Below, piece after piece: positions 1 through 7,204 of a stretch of DNA of 41,090 bases (position 1 is the stretch's first letter; every line of letters starts with the position of its first letter). The position numbers and the translations under genes were made by a program. The notes beneath the pieces are model-generated. The model saw nothing but the letters and a program-made list of their open reading frames with translations. It was not told the DNA's origin and did not search any database. This stretch comes from CALWZE01 sp036644375 (GTDB lineage Bacteria; Bacillota; Clostridia; Oscillospirales; Ruminococcaceae): positions 1-41,090 of the forward strand of contig JAVXQD010000019.1 of assembly GCA_036644375.1 (NCBI GenBank). Direction: 5' to 3'.

Positions 1-1
1 G

Positions 2-142
2 CATGGCGCACGCGGACAAAAAACTCTTCTTAACGGAACTCAAGTAATTGCTCAGTATATCAACTATCTCGCACAAAATCTCGATCTCCTGACTCAAATA
101 AAAAAGGAGCACAAAGCCTATCGCTCACCGCACACAAGCTGA
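2..142 (+). CDS. C-terminal tail of an unrecognised protein (5' end outside window)
   Basis: An open frame runs in from the window edge for 46 residues and stops at TGA 140-142. The visible tail is hydrophilic and probably helical, with Gln, Asn, Leu and Lys and no Cys. I do not recognise the family. A strong intrinsic terminator lies 85 bases downstream, which fits the end of a plus-strand gene. The frame could still be a chance opening, because no start is visible. Confidence 0.35.
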   Translation, partial: HGARGQKTLLNGTQVIAQYINYLAQNLDLLTQIKKEHKAYRSPHTS

Positions 143-226
143 TTGAATAAGGTGCACTCCGAAACTCTTTTTTTACAGCATTCGATTCTTTTTATCTGCC
201 GCGACAATATATATATCTGTCAAATC

Positions 227-275
227 AAAAGGAAGGTCCACTGTAGCTGCCGACGCCACAGAACCTTCCTTTTTT
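227..275 (+). terminator. Intrinsic terminator
   Basis: An 11-bp perfect stem (AAAAGGAAGGT 227-237 with ACCTTCCTTTT 263-273) is extended inside by CTGT/ACAG and followed by a T run. It would end transcription of the gene at the left edge. Bases 276-445 hold no gene that I can support. Confidence 0.85.
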
Positions 276-445
276 CGTTTTGAGTCAAGCTGTCTCGTTT
301 TATTTTGTATTACAGCCTCTTGGGCAAAGCTGCCTTTCCGAAAGAGTGCCTGCGACTGTGATTATTCGAAATCAACTTGCCTAACTATGTGCTTTTATAA
401 AAGTCAGAAAATTAAAGCGCTTTTATGCTGCTTGCAATGACGTTA

Positions 446-473
446 TTGACATATGCCGAAAATGTTGTAAAAT
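446..473 (+). promoter_or_regulatory. Sigma-A-type promoter of the DUF134 gene, with two palindromic elements
   Basis: The -35 element TTGACA (446-451) and the -10 element TAAAAT (468-473) are 16 bp apart. The near-palindrome GACATATGCC (448-457) overlaps the -35 element. A perfect palindrome GGCATATGCC (483-492) lies just downstream of the expected start site. The shared CATATGCCG core (450-458 and 485-493) makes these likely operators. Autoregulation by the adjacent DNA-binding protein is an inference. Confidence 0.7.
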
Positions 474-515
474 ATAGTTAATGGCATATGCCGCAAACGT
501 CAGGAGGTGAATTGT

Positions 516-893
516 ATGCCAAGACCGTGTAAACGCAGGCGCATCTGCGCTATGCCGGGCTGCAAACGCTTCGGGCCCAAGGATGGCACCGCTGCGGAGC
601 GTCTGATTGTTGTGATGACATTGGATGAATTCGAGAGTATACGCTTGATTGATCTTGAAAGTCTGACACAGGAGCAATGTGCAGAGCGTATGAACGTGGC
701 TCGCACTACCGCACAATCAATTTACAATAATGCACGCATCAAACTGGCCGAGTGTCTTGTAAACGGGAAGGAATTGCATATTGAGGGCGGAGATTACGTA
801 CTCTGCGACGGCGATTCTGAAAAATGCGGGTGCAGCAGGCCTTGTCGAAATCATTGCTATCAAAGCAAAATTGCAGAAGTTAAATCCAAATAA
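516..893 (+). CDS. DUF134 family helix-turn-helix DNA-binding protein
   Basis: The 125-residue protein has the family opening MPRPxKxRR and a short Cys motif after it. A helix-turn-helix near residues 50-75 follows the MTLDEFESIRLID segment typical of DUF134. The C-terminus is Cys-rich (CGCSRPCRNHC), suggesting a metal or Fe-S ligand set. I chose ATG 516 because AGGAGG (502-507) lies eight bases upstream and the protein then begins as the family does; GTG 507 is the poorer alternative. DUF134 genes are commonly found beside NifX-like genes in anaerobes, and here the next gene is one. The protein is presumably a transcription factor for this redox block. No target has been shown, although two palindromes overlap its own promoter. 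Confidence 0.9.
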   Translation: MPRPCKRRRICAMPGCKRFGPKDGTAAERLIVVMTLDEFESIRLIDLESLTQEQCAERMNVARTTAQSIYNNARIKLAECLVNGKELHIEGGDYVLCDGDSEKCGCSRPCRNHCYQSKIAEVKSK

Positions 894-914
894 AAAATTA
901 AAAGAGGTATTACA

Positions 915-1310
915 ATGAAAATCGCAGTAACTTACGAAGACGGACAGGTATTTCAGCACTTTGGCCACTCTGAGCATTTTAAAATTTATGATATTGACGG
1001 CGGAAAGGTAACCGCAGCAGCGGTTATTGATACCAATGGCAGCGGACATGGAGCATTAGCGGACATGCTGAAAAAAAGCAATGTCGATACACTTATCTGC
1101 GGAGGTATCGGCGGAGGTGCGCGACGCGCTTTGGATGACGCCGGAATTAAGCTATATGGAGGTGTATCGGGATCTGCCGACAAGGCTGTTGAGGCACTGC
1201 TCACAGGAAATATCAGCTATGACCCCGATGCAACCTGCAGCCACCATGGAGAAAATCATGACGGTGTGTGCGGTGAGCACGGCTGCGGAGAACATCATTG
1301 CGGAGAATAG
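915..1310 (+). CDS. NifX/NifB-like dinitrogenase iron-molybdenum cofactor family protein with His/Cys tail
   Basis: The 131-residue protein has the single-domain NifX/NafY-like fold over residues 1-105. Its features include the N-terminal beta strand MKIAVTYEDG, the HFGHSEHF segment and the CGGIGGGARRAL loop. No nitrogenase gene lies in the window, so a general metal-cofactor or Fe-S handling role is more likely than FeMo-co synthesis. After residue 105 comes a tail with Cys at 108, 119, 124 and 129 and His at 110, 111, 115, 122, 127 and 128, which is probably a metal-binding site. The gene starts 21 bases after the DUF134 stop, so the two form an operon. AGAGG precedes ATG 915. Confidence 0.88.
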   Translation: MKIAVTYEDGQVFQHFGHSEHFKIYDIDGGKVTAAAVIDTNGSGHGALADMLKKSNVDTLICGGIGGGARRALDDAGIKLYGGVSGSADKAVEALLTGNISYDPDATCSHHGENHDGVCGEHGCGEHHCGE

Positions 1311-1312
1311 CT

Positions 1313-1337
1313 GCTAATGGTAATCATTACCATTAGC
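1313..1337. promoter_or_regulatory. Fur-box-like palindrome upstream of the rubredoxin/rubrerythrin genes
   Basis: A perfect inverted repeat has 12-bp arms around one central base (1325). Its core ATGGTAATCATTACCAT has the 7-1-7 layout of Fur-family operators (Fur, PerR, Zur). It differs from the classic TGATAAT-N-ATTATCA core by one symmetric change. A second, 6-bp palindrome (CGTGAC/GTCACG, 1337-1351) adjoins it. A weak -10-like TATTGT lies at 1353-1358, so a bound repressor would cover the -35 region. There is no T run, so a terminator for the preceding gene is less likely. Regulation of rubrerythrins by PerR is known in clostridia. Which Fur-family protein would act here is unknown. Confidence 0.6.
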
Positions 1338-1412
1338 GTGACTACGTCACGGTATTGTATCCATCAATCGGCTAAACTGTAGCTGTAAAACAAAAACGAA
1401 GGAGGCAATGCA

Positions 1413-2081
1413 ATGAAAAAATATGTATGCACTGTATGCGGATATATTTACGACGAAGCAAGCGGCATTCCCGAAGCCGGAATCGCCCCGGGCACAACCT
1501 GGGATTCGCTGCCGGACGATTGGGTATGTCCTTTATGCGGTGCAGCAAAATCAGAGTTTAAAGAGCAAGGTTCTGCGGTAACCGCCAAAAAGCCAATGAA
1601 TCCTGCGAAAGCAAGCGAGGATTTCAAAGAACTTTCTCCATTGGAAATAAGTGCTCTTTGCTCTAATCTGGCACGTGGCTGCGAAAAGCAGTACAAGGCA
1701 GAGGAGGCGGCGCTGTTTACTGAGCTGGCTCAATATTTTAAAGCTTCCTGCGCTCCCGCTGACAGTCCTGCGACCGATCAGCTGCTGTCCTTGATTGAAG
1801 AGGATTTGGAGTCGGGATTTATCTCTGCAAATTCCGCAGCTGCAGATGTCAATGACCGCGGTGCAAAACGCTCACTGGTATGGAGTGAAAAGGTAACGCG
1901 TATTCTAAAATCACTTCTGACCAGATATGAAAAAGAGGGCGATGGCATGCTCAAAAATACCGGGGTATATGTATGTACCATCTGCGGATTTGTATATCTG
2001 GGCGATAATCCTCCCGAAATTTGTCCCGTCTGCAAAGTGCCGAGCCGGAAATTCGAAAAGATCGAAGGGAGGGCTCAGTAA
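1413..2081 (+). CDS. Rubredoxin with helical domain and second rubredoxin-like module
   Basis: The 222-residue protein opens with a complete rubredoxin whose iron ligands are C6, C9, C39 and C42. Residues 65-175 are a helical region resembling a worn rubrerythrin helix bundle; I see no full set of diiron Glu/His ligands. The C-terminus is a short rubredoxin-like knuckle of the rubrerythrin type (C188, C191, C204, C207). It probably acts as a cytoplasmic electron carrier, passing electrons from an NAD(P)H:rubredoxin reductase to a peroxidase; the obvious partner is encoded next. AGGAGG precedes ATG 1413. The stop overlaps the next start by one base (TAATG), implying coupled translation. Confidence 0.85.
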   Translation: MKKYVCTVCGYIYDEASGIPEAGIAPGTTWDSLPDDWVCPLCGAAKSEFKEQGSAVTAKKPMNPAKASEDFKELSPLEISALCSNLARGCEKQYKAEEAALFTELAQYFKASCAPADSPATDQLLSLIEEDLESGFISANSAAADVNDRGAKRSLVWSEKVTRILKSLLTRYEKEGDGMLKNTGVYVCTICGFVYLGDNPPEICPVCKVPSRKFEKIEGRAQ

Positions 2082-3238
2082 TGTCAGATAAATACGCCGT
2101 AAGAAATATTCGTCTTTGCACGAAGGATTGTCTGTGCTTGTATGTTTGCCCGACAGGCGCTGCCGACACAGAAAACAGTATAATTGATGTCAGCAAATGT
2201 ATTGGATGTGGAGTATGTGCAAATGCCTGTCCGTCCGGAGCTATATCTATGGTTCCTGTGAATCTGCCTCCACAGCAGAAGCACACAAAAGCGGTTACCG
2301 ACGCAATGAATTCACTTCTGCGCAGTAAGTCTGTACAGGAAAATATCGCGGCCGGTCTGCCCGGCAAACTATCCGTCGCCATAGAAAAATCCAATCGGAT
2401 TATGGCTGAGGATATTGTGCGCGAAGCAGGATACATGCTTCCTCAAAGCAGCAATGCCAATGATTTTTTGGCGAAACTTCTTGAGGAAAATCATGACGAG
2501 GCATTCCCGCGCGAATCGGTCAAAAAGCTGTTGGCAATGCTCAAAATTAATGATAAAACGGAGAGAACAAAAATGGAAAAATGGAAATGCTCAATTTGCG
2601 GATACATCCATGAAGGACCGCTGCCCAAGGATTTTGTTTGCCCGCGCTGCAAGCAGCCGGCAAGCGCATTTGTGAAGCTTGAGGAACAATCAGCTTCCGA
2701 TAAAAATCCGTATGCCGGAACCAAAACCGAAAAAAATCTTGCCGATGCTTTTGCCGGTGAGAGTCAGGCGCGAAACAAATATACATATTTTGCACAGGTC
2801 GCCGTTCGTGAGGGTTATGAACAGCTCTCTGAGTTGTTTCTCAAGACCGCGCGCAACGAGCAGGAGCACGCACGCGTCTGGTTTGAGGAGCTCGGTCATA
2901 TTGGTAAAACTGCCGAAAATCTACTTGCTGCTGCCGAGGGCGAAAATTACGAGTGGACAGATATGTATGACCGATTTGCCAAGGATGCGGAGGACGAGGG
3001 CTTTTCGGATTTAGCTGCCCGTTTTCGCCGTGTTGCAGCTATTGAGAAGTCACATGAAGAGCGTTATCGCGCATTATTGAAAAATGTTGAAATGCAGCAG
3101 GTTTTCGAAAAAGGCGAAGAAGCCATGTGGGAATGCCGCATCTGCGGTCATCTGGTTATGGGCAAAAAGGCACCTGAAGTCTGCCCTGTCTGCAAATACA
3201 GCCGGAGTTATTTTGAAGTCAGAAAAGAAAATTATTAA
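2081..3238 (+). CDS. Ferredoxin-rubredoxin-rubrerythrin fusion (peroxide-reducing rubrerythrin)
   Basis: The 385-residue protein joins five redox modules. First come two [4Fe-4S] motifs: C13, C17, C19, C23 (atypical first spacing) and C40, C43, C46, C50 (CxxCxxCxxxCP). A helical linker covers about 60-160. A rubredoxin knuckle (C170, C173, C187, C190) precedes the diiron four-helix domain. Likely iron ligands are E227, E260, H263, E288, E291, E322 and H325/E326, all in their usual motifs. A last rubredoxin (C352, C355, C368, C371) ends the protein. Rubrerythrins reduce H2O2 to water in anaerobes. Here the electron wire appears built in. GGGAGGG (2068-2073) supports ATG 2081. A long terminator follows. 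Confidence 0.9.
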   Translation: MSDKYAVRNIRLCTKDCLCLYVCPTGAADTENSIIDVSKCIGCGVCANACPSGAISMVPVNLPPQQKHTKAVTDAMNSLLRSKSVQENIAAGLPGKLSVAIEKSNRIMAEDIVREAGYMLPQSSNANDFLAKLLEENHDEAFPRESVKKLLAMLKINDKTERTKMEKWKCSICGYIHEGPLPKDFVCPRCKQPASAFVKLEEQSASDKNPYAGTKTEKNLADAFAGESQARNKYTYFAQVAVREGYEQLSELFLKTARNEQEHARVWFEELGHIGKTAENLLAAAEGENYEWTDMYDRFAKDAEDEGFSDLAARFRRVAAIEKSHEERYRALLKNVEMQQVFEKGEEAMWECRICGHLVMGKKAPEVCPVCKYSRSYFEVRKENY

Positions 3239-3329
3239 AATTCATTTGCGGATTTGATTTTTTACCTTTACAGTAATTTAAAATCAAGCACTAAACCGAG
3301 TGTCATATGACCTAATTTCATTAAACATC

Positions 3330-3385
3330 ACTCCCCCGACAAACACAGTAGAACGAAAATACTGTGTTTGTCGGGGGAGTTTTTT
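3330..3385 (+). terminator. Strong intrinsic terminator of the redox block
   Basis: A 21-bp perfect stem (3330-3350 with 3360-3380) has a nine-base loop and is followed by six T. It lies about 90 bases after the rubrerythrin stop. Nothing is recognised between 3239 and 3329, or between 3386 and 3481. Confidence 0.92.
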
Positions 3386-3481
3386 ATGCACAACCTATTA
3401 AAATTTATGATTTTAGCCATGACAAAGATTTTATGGTCATTTACTTCTTTTGCAGTGCCGAATGGCCAATCAAAAAGGAAG

Positions 3482-3679
3482 CTATGTCTCCGGTCTTGTG
3501 CTCTTTTTGTATTTGCCGCTTGTTATTCTTGCGTCATTGGGCTTTGTGGCTTCCTCGGGAATACCCCAATTCGCACCGATGCGCTGCGTACCCGGTACTC
3601 TGTTTTCCTTGCAGAGAATTGCCACACGCCGCGCCGATATTCCCCATTTTTCGCCTGTTTGCTTTGCCGATAATAACAT
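3482..3679 (-). CDS. Small helix-turn-helix (excisionase/MerR-like) protein
   Basis: The 65-residue protein matches the short DNA-binding proteins common in Clostridia. It has a SAKQTGEKWGIS first helix, a recognition part RRVAILCKENRVPG, a wing GANWGIPEEATKP, and the usual ending DARITSGKY. Its ATG overlaps the stop of the diguanylate cyclase (TAATG). GAGGA about ten bases upstream, inside the cyclase gene, can serve as ribosome binding site. It therefore seems to be translated with the cyclase. Its target is unknown. The start, length and end all fit the family, so I think it is intact and not a relic. Confidence 0.7.
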   Translation of the reverse strand: MLLSAKQTGEKWGISARRVAILCKENRVPGTQRIGANWGIPEEATKPNDARITSGKYKKSTRPET

Positions 3680-6600
3680 TAAACAATTTTCCTCGCTTCC
3701 TCTGTCCCATAGAGCAATACCATATCCTTGTCATTAGCCCACTTAATTGACATGGCACTGACGCTCAAACACATATTTTTGTCCTCACTGATAATCTCGA
3801 GATTATCTACGTCCCCTCGTTTTATTCGTTCAATCAAACATGTTTTACAAGGCGCATTTTGACCCCCGTGCAGCGTATTAAAGCAAAAAGCACCCGGCAT
3901 TGCTGCCGGCAGCAGCTCCTGCATCTTCTTGTTGGAGTATTCCAGCGCATGCGTATTGGGATTTACCACGCAAATATAGTCCGGGAGAATATCAAGTATT
4001 TTAAGACGGGTATGCAGGTTTTCAATCAATGCCGTTTCGGTCTTCTTTTTAAACAGGAATACGCTCAAAACCTTTGATAAAAACGACAGCTTTTCAATTT
4101 CCTCAGATGTCCATGCTCTATGCTCTTTGCACTCATCGAACCCAATAAAGCCACAGATTTTTTCATCGTTCGCGATAATAACCTTTAATGTGGATAGGAC
4201 TCCCTTAAACTCCAATATTTTTCTGATATATGAAGGCAATTCGCTGACATCATTGCAATACAACAGACCATTTTTATCAAAACAATCCATTATTGATTCG
4301 TTTTCAGACAGAAGCTTCATGTTTTGCATACTGTCCATTTTGGTTTCAACCCCATCGTTGCACCACTCGTAGATGTTGCTTGTTGTGAAATCTTTTTCGT
4401 CATTTTCGAAAATCGAAACTCTGCTGACATGATATTGCTGCCCAATTGCGGCAAGCGCCATATTTATACTGATATTAAAATCCTTAGAGGTATACATCAA
4501 TTCAAAAATATACGCCTCCATATTATTTGAGACCTTTAGGTTTTGAAGCTCCTCATCATTGGTTCTTGCAAACTCAATCGGATAACTGGCGGCATCCTTT
4601 TCCTGATAGATAACAAATTGATCCTTTCCATTGCGTTTTGCCTGATATAATGCGGCATCTGCTTTTCGGTAAATCGTCTCAAATGTATCCTGGTTCGCTT
4701 CAATTATGAAAATTCCTATGCTGCAGGAAATTTTGTAATCTTCTTTTTCGCCAAAATATGTCTGCCGAAAAGCAGCCGAGAGCTCCGTTGCTTTTTTAAG
4801 CACACTGCTTGTATCAGGCACATTTTTCATAAAAACAGCAAACTCATCGCCGCCCATTCGCCCAACGATATCATTGTTTCTAAATGCAGTCTTCAGCTTT
4901 GAGCATACCTCTATAAGCACGAGGTCGCCGAACGCATGACCCAGAGTATCATTTATGCCTTTAAAATTATCAATATCCAAAACAATTAGCGCATGGCATC
5001 CATTCGGACATTCGCTCAGCACTTTGTTTGAAAGAGTAGCCATTGCTATTTTGTTGAACAGTCCTGTCATGGGATCGGTCTGTACTCTGTTTTCCAAAAG
5101 CTCTGACTGCTTTTTTATATCATCGATATCCGACATGAATCCGACCAGAAACGCCGGTAGTCCAAGCTCGTCCGAAATCAAACTCAAATCAATTCTGGCC
5201 CAAATATAGCTGTTGTCATATCTGCGGAGCCTTGCTTCGTAACTCGCGGCATGTGTTTTAAGCAGCTCCTCCATTGCATGAGTTGCTGTGGCTCGGTCAT
5301 CGGGATGGAAAAAGTATTTCGTAACAGCATCAACAAACTCGTTGTACGGCAGTGTTGAAAAAGCTTTTGTATCAGACAGAAGTTTTTCTGCGTTTATGCC
5401 GAATATGCGTTCTGCATTCTCGAAATGCGTATAAAGCTGGCGTTTTAAATCCACCTCAAACAGGGTGCCGCTTGAGGCATTAATAGCGACAGAAAAACGA
5501 TTTTCGCTCATTCGAAGCTCTTCTTCTTGTTGCTTAATAACCGTAATATCCGTAATAATGCTATGGTTTCGCAAGCCATCTGAATCCTCTACAAGATAGC
5601 CGTTATCCATAACCCAAATGGTCGAGCCGTCTTTTTTGCAAATTCTGTATGGCATATGATAGTTGTTGCCGCTTTTCAGCTGCTCCAAATACTTGTCAAA
5701 AACTGCCTTGCGGTCTTTTTCGCTGATAACCCGCAAATATTTTCCGTCGTAAATTTCCCGAATATCCTCAAGCGTATAGCCTGTCATATCCGTAAATCCC
5801 TCACTGACATAAGTCACAATAGTTTCGTCGGCAACGGTTGCATGAACCGCAACAATCATTCCGCCATTAATGTTAGACAGCAAGGATTGATATTTGTGAC
5901 TTGCAATGCGGATTTTTTTATTTTGATGTCGGTTTTCCGCAATAATCCATGCAAGCAGCAGAATTCCCACTGAAACCAGTCCCAATATCAATCGGAGTAC
6001 AATCTGATTTGTGAGCTTTTCTTGCTTAAGCAGCATAACGTCTGAAGCAATACTTAATGTATACCAGTCGTTAACCGTTGTCGGAGCAAAACTGACGAAA
6101 CGTCTTTCTCCGTTGTATGTGTAGGTAAAGCTCTTACTCTCTCCGTTTTTAATTGCAGTCTTGAGCTCCGCAACAGAAAAGTCTGTGATTGTGGTCTTTT
6201 CAAAAAAATCAAAAAGATTTTCTTCATCGGCCAATTTATCCCTGTGTTCACTGGAAAGCACAATAGTTCCGTCAGACGTCACAACAAATCCATAGCCCTC
6301 GCTGTAATAGGTAAAATCAAGCAGCCGATATTCAGCTTCGGATATGGGGCAAACTCCGAAAAGAAAACCCGCATTTTCATTTTCGCCATGAATAGGTATC
6401 GCTATGATTATACTCTCCTCACCGGAGACAAATGAAATAATAGGTTCACTGACAGCTGTTCCGCTGCGCATTACACCCCTGAAAAAGTCGCATTTTGAAA
6501 TGTCGCATGCTTCACTTTCATCCGAGCATATCACTCCGTTAAAATCACAAACCATCATTTTCTTAAAACCGCCGTCGGACGCGGCGTTACTCAATACCCG

Positions 6601-6858
6601 TATGATGTCCTGCTTCGTTTTGCCTTGCATTTCCGCAAGACTGCCCGCAAGCACCTCCATTGTTTTTACATTATATGAAATGCTATCTGAAAAAGCCTTG
6701 TTGTAGTCCTTTGACACCTCAGAAAGCGTGGCATATGTTTCATCAGTCAACGCGCGCTGCAGCTGAAGAGAAAAGTCAATTAGCGTACCCGCTAATATTG
6801 CGGCAATAACCATGCCGAACAATATCCTTAACACATTGTTTCTACACTTCATATCCAT
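3679..6858 (-). CDS. Membrane diguanylate cyclase (Cache, two PAS, GGDEF, GAF, C-terminal Cys-PAS)
   Basis: The 1059-residue protein has TM helices at about 8-30 and 288-308 around an extracellular Cache-type sensor (35-280). PAS domains follow at about 323-445 and 452-590. The GGDEF domain (592-752) has an intact GGDEF motif at 669-673 and an inhibitory I-site RxxD at 660-663, so it should make cyclic-di-GMP with product feedback. Unusually, a GAF-like domain (about 775-935) and a third PAS-like domain (about 950-1055) follow the cyclase. The third PAS has a Cys motif (C1004, C1007). Most cyclases end at GGDEF. AGAGTGA precedes ATG 6858; the ATG at residue 3 is an alternative start. The gene has its own promoter and is followed by an overlapping HTH gene. 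Confidence 0.9.
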   Translation of the reverse strand: MDMKCRNNVLRILFGMVIAAILAGTLIDFSLQLQRALTDETYATLSEVSKDYNKAFSDSISYNVKTMEVLAGSLAEMQGKTKQDIIRVLSNAASDGGFKKMMVCDFNGVICSDESEACDISKCDFFRGVMRSGTAVSEPIISFVSGEESIIIAIPIHGENENAGFLFGVCPISEAEYRLLDFTYYSEGYGFVVTSDGTIVLSSEHRDKLADEENLFDFFEKTTITDFSVAELKTAIKNGESKSFTYTYNGERRFVSFAPTTVNDWYTLSIASDVMLLKQEKLTNQIVLRLILGLVSVGILLLAWIIAENRHQNKKIRIASHKYQSLLSNINGGMIVAVHATVADETIVTYVSEGFTDMTGYTLEDIREIYDGKYLRVISEKDRKAVFDKYLEQLKSGNNYHMPYRICKKDGSTIWVMDNGYLVEDSDGLRNHSIITDITVIKQQEEELRMSENRFSVAINASSGTLFEVDLKRQLYTHFENAERIFGINAEKLLSDTKAFSTLPYNEFVDAVTKYFFHPDDRATATHAMEELLKTHAASYEARLRRYDNSYIWARIDLSLISDELGLPAFLVGFMSDIDDIKKQSELLENRVQTDPMTGLFNKIAMATLSNKVLSECPNGCHALIVLDIDNFKGINDTLGHAFGDLVLIEVCSKLKTAFRNNDIVGRMGGDEFAVFMKNVPDTSSVLKKATELSAAFRQTYFGEKEDYKISCSIGIFIIEANQDTFETIYRKADAALYQAKRNGKDQFVIYQEKDAASYPIEFARTNDEELQNLKVSNNMEAYIFELMYTSKDFNISINMALAAIGQQYHVSRVSIFENDEKDFTTSNIYEWCNDGVETKMDSMQNMKLLSENESIMDCFDKNGLLYCNDVSELPSYIRKILEFKGVLSTLKVIIANDEKICGFIGFDECKEHRAWTSEEIEKLSFLSKVLSVFLFKKKTETALIENLHTRLKILDILPDYICVVNPNTHALEYSNKKMQELLPAAMPGAFCFNTLHGGQNAPCKTCLIERIKRGDVDNLEIISEDKNMCLSVSAMSIKWANDKDMVLLYGTEEARKIV

Positions 6859-6893
6859 TCACTCTCCGCTTGCACATAATCTTATGTGTGTCA

Positions 6894-6922
6894 ATAATAT
6901 TCTACGTCTCGAATAATGTCAA
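6894..6922 (-). promoter_or_regulatory. Promoter of the diguanylate cyclase gene
   Basis: On the minus strand, TTGACA (6917-6922) and TATTAT (6894-6899) are separated by exactly 17 bp, about 40 bases upstream of the start codon. This is close to the sigma-A consensus. Bases 6923-7129 of the gap to proS hold nothing I recognise. Confidence 0.8.
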
Positions 6923-7129
6923 GGCATTAATGCCATAACTGAATCACAAACACAATCGGCATGTTGATTGTGCATTTTTATTTCGGCAAAACCTGCTGTA
7001 TTGGTCGTTGAGATAATCAATCTCTTATGTTGAACAGCGATTTCTCACAAGAGAAATATTGTTTTTTGCAAGCATTGATATTCTCACTGAGCCATATTCC
7101 TTAGCGTTATCCCGTGGTACCGACAATTG

Positions 7130-7170
7130 AAAATCCCGACGCCGTTTTCACAAAACAGCATCGGGATTTT
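7130..7170 (-). terminator. Probable terminator of proS
   Basis: A 10-bp stem (AAAATCCCGA 7130-7139 with TCGGGATTTT 7161-7170) encloses an inner GTTTT/AAAAC hairpin. It lies about 35 bases after the proS stop. The T run is short on both strands, so termination strength is uncertain. Confidence 0.65.
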
Positions 7171-7204
7171 ATTCTTAATCATCATTGCAGTTTAACGTAT
7201 ATTT

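Noticed and set aside
3364..3750. Plus-strand frame beginning inside the terminator near 3370
   Set aside because: It overlaps the HTH gene and the cyclase end on the other strand, and starts within the terminator stem. The minus-strand reading is the protein-like one.
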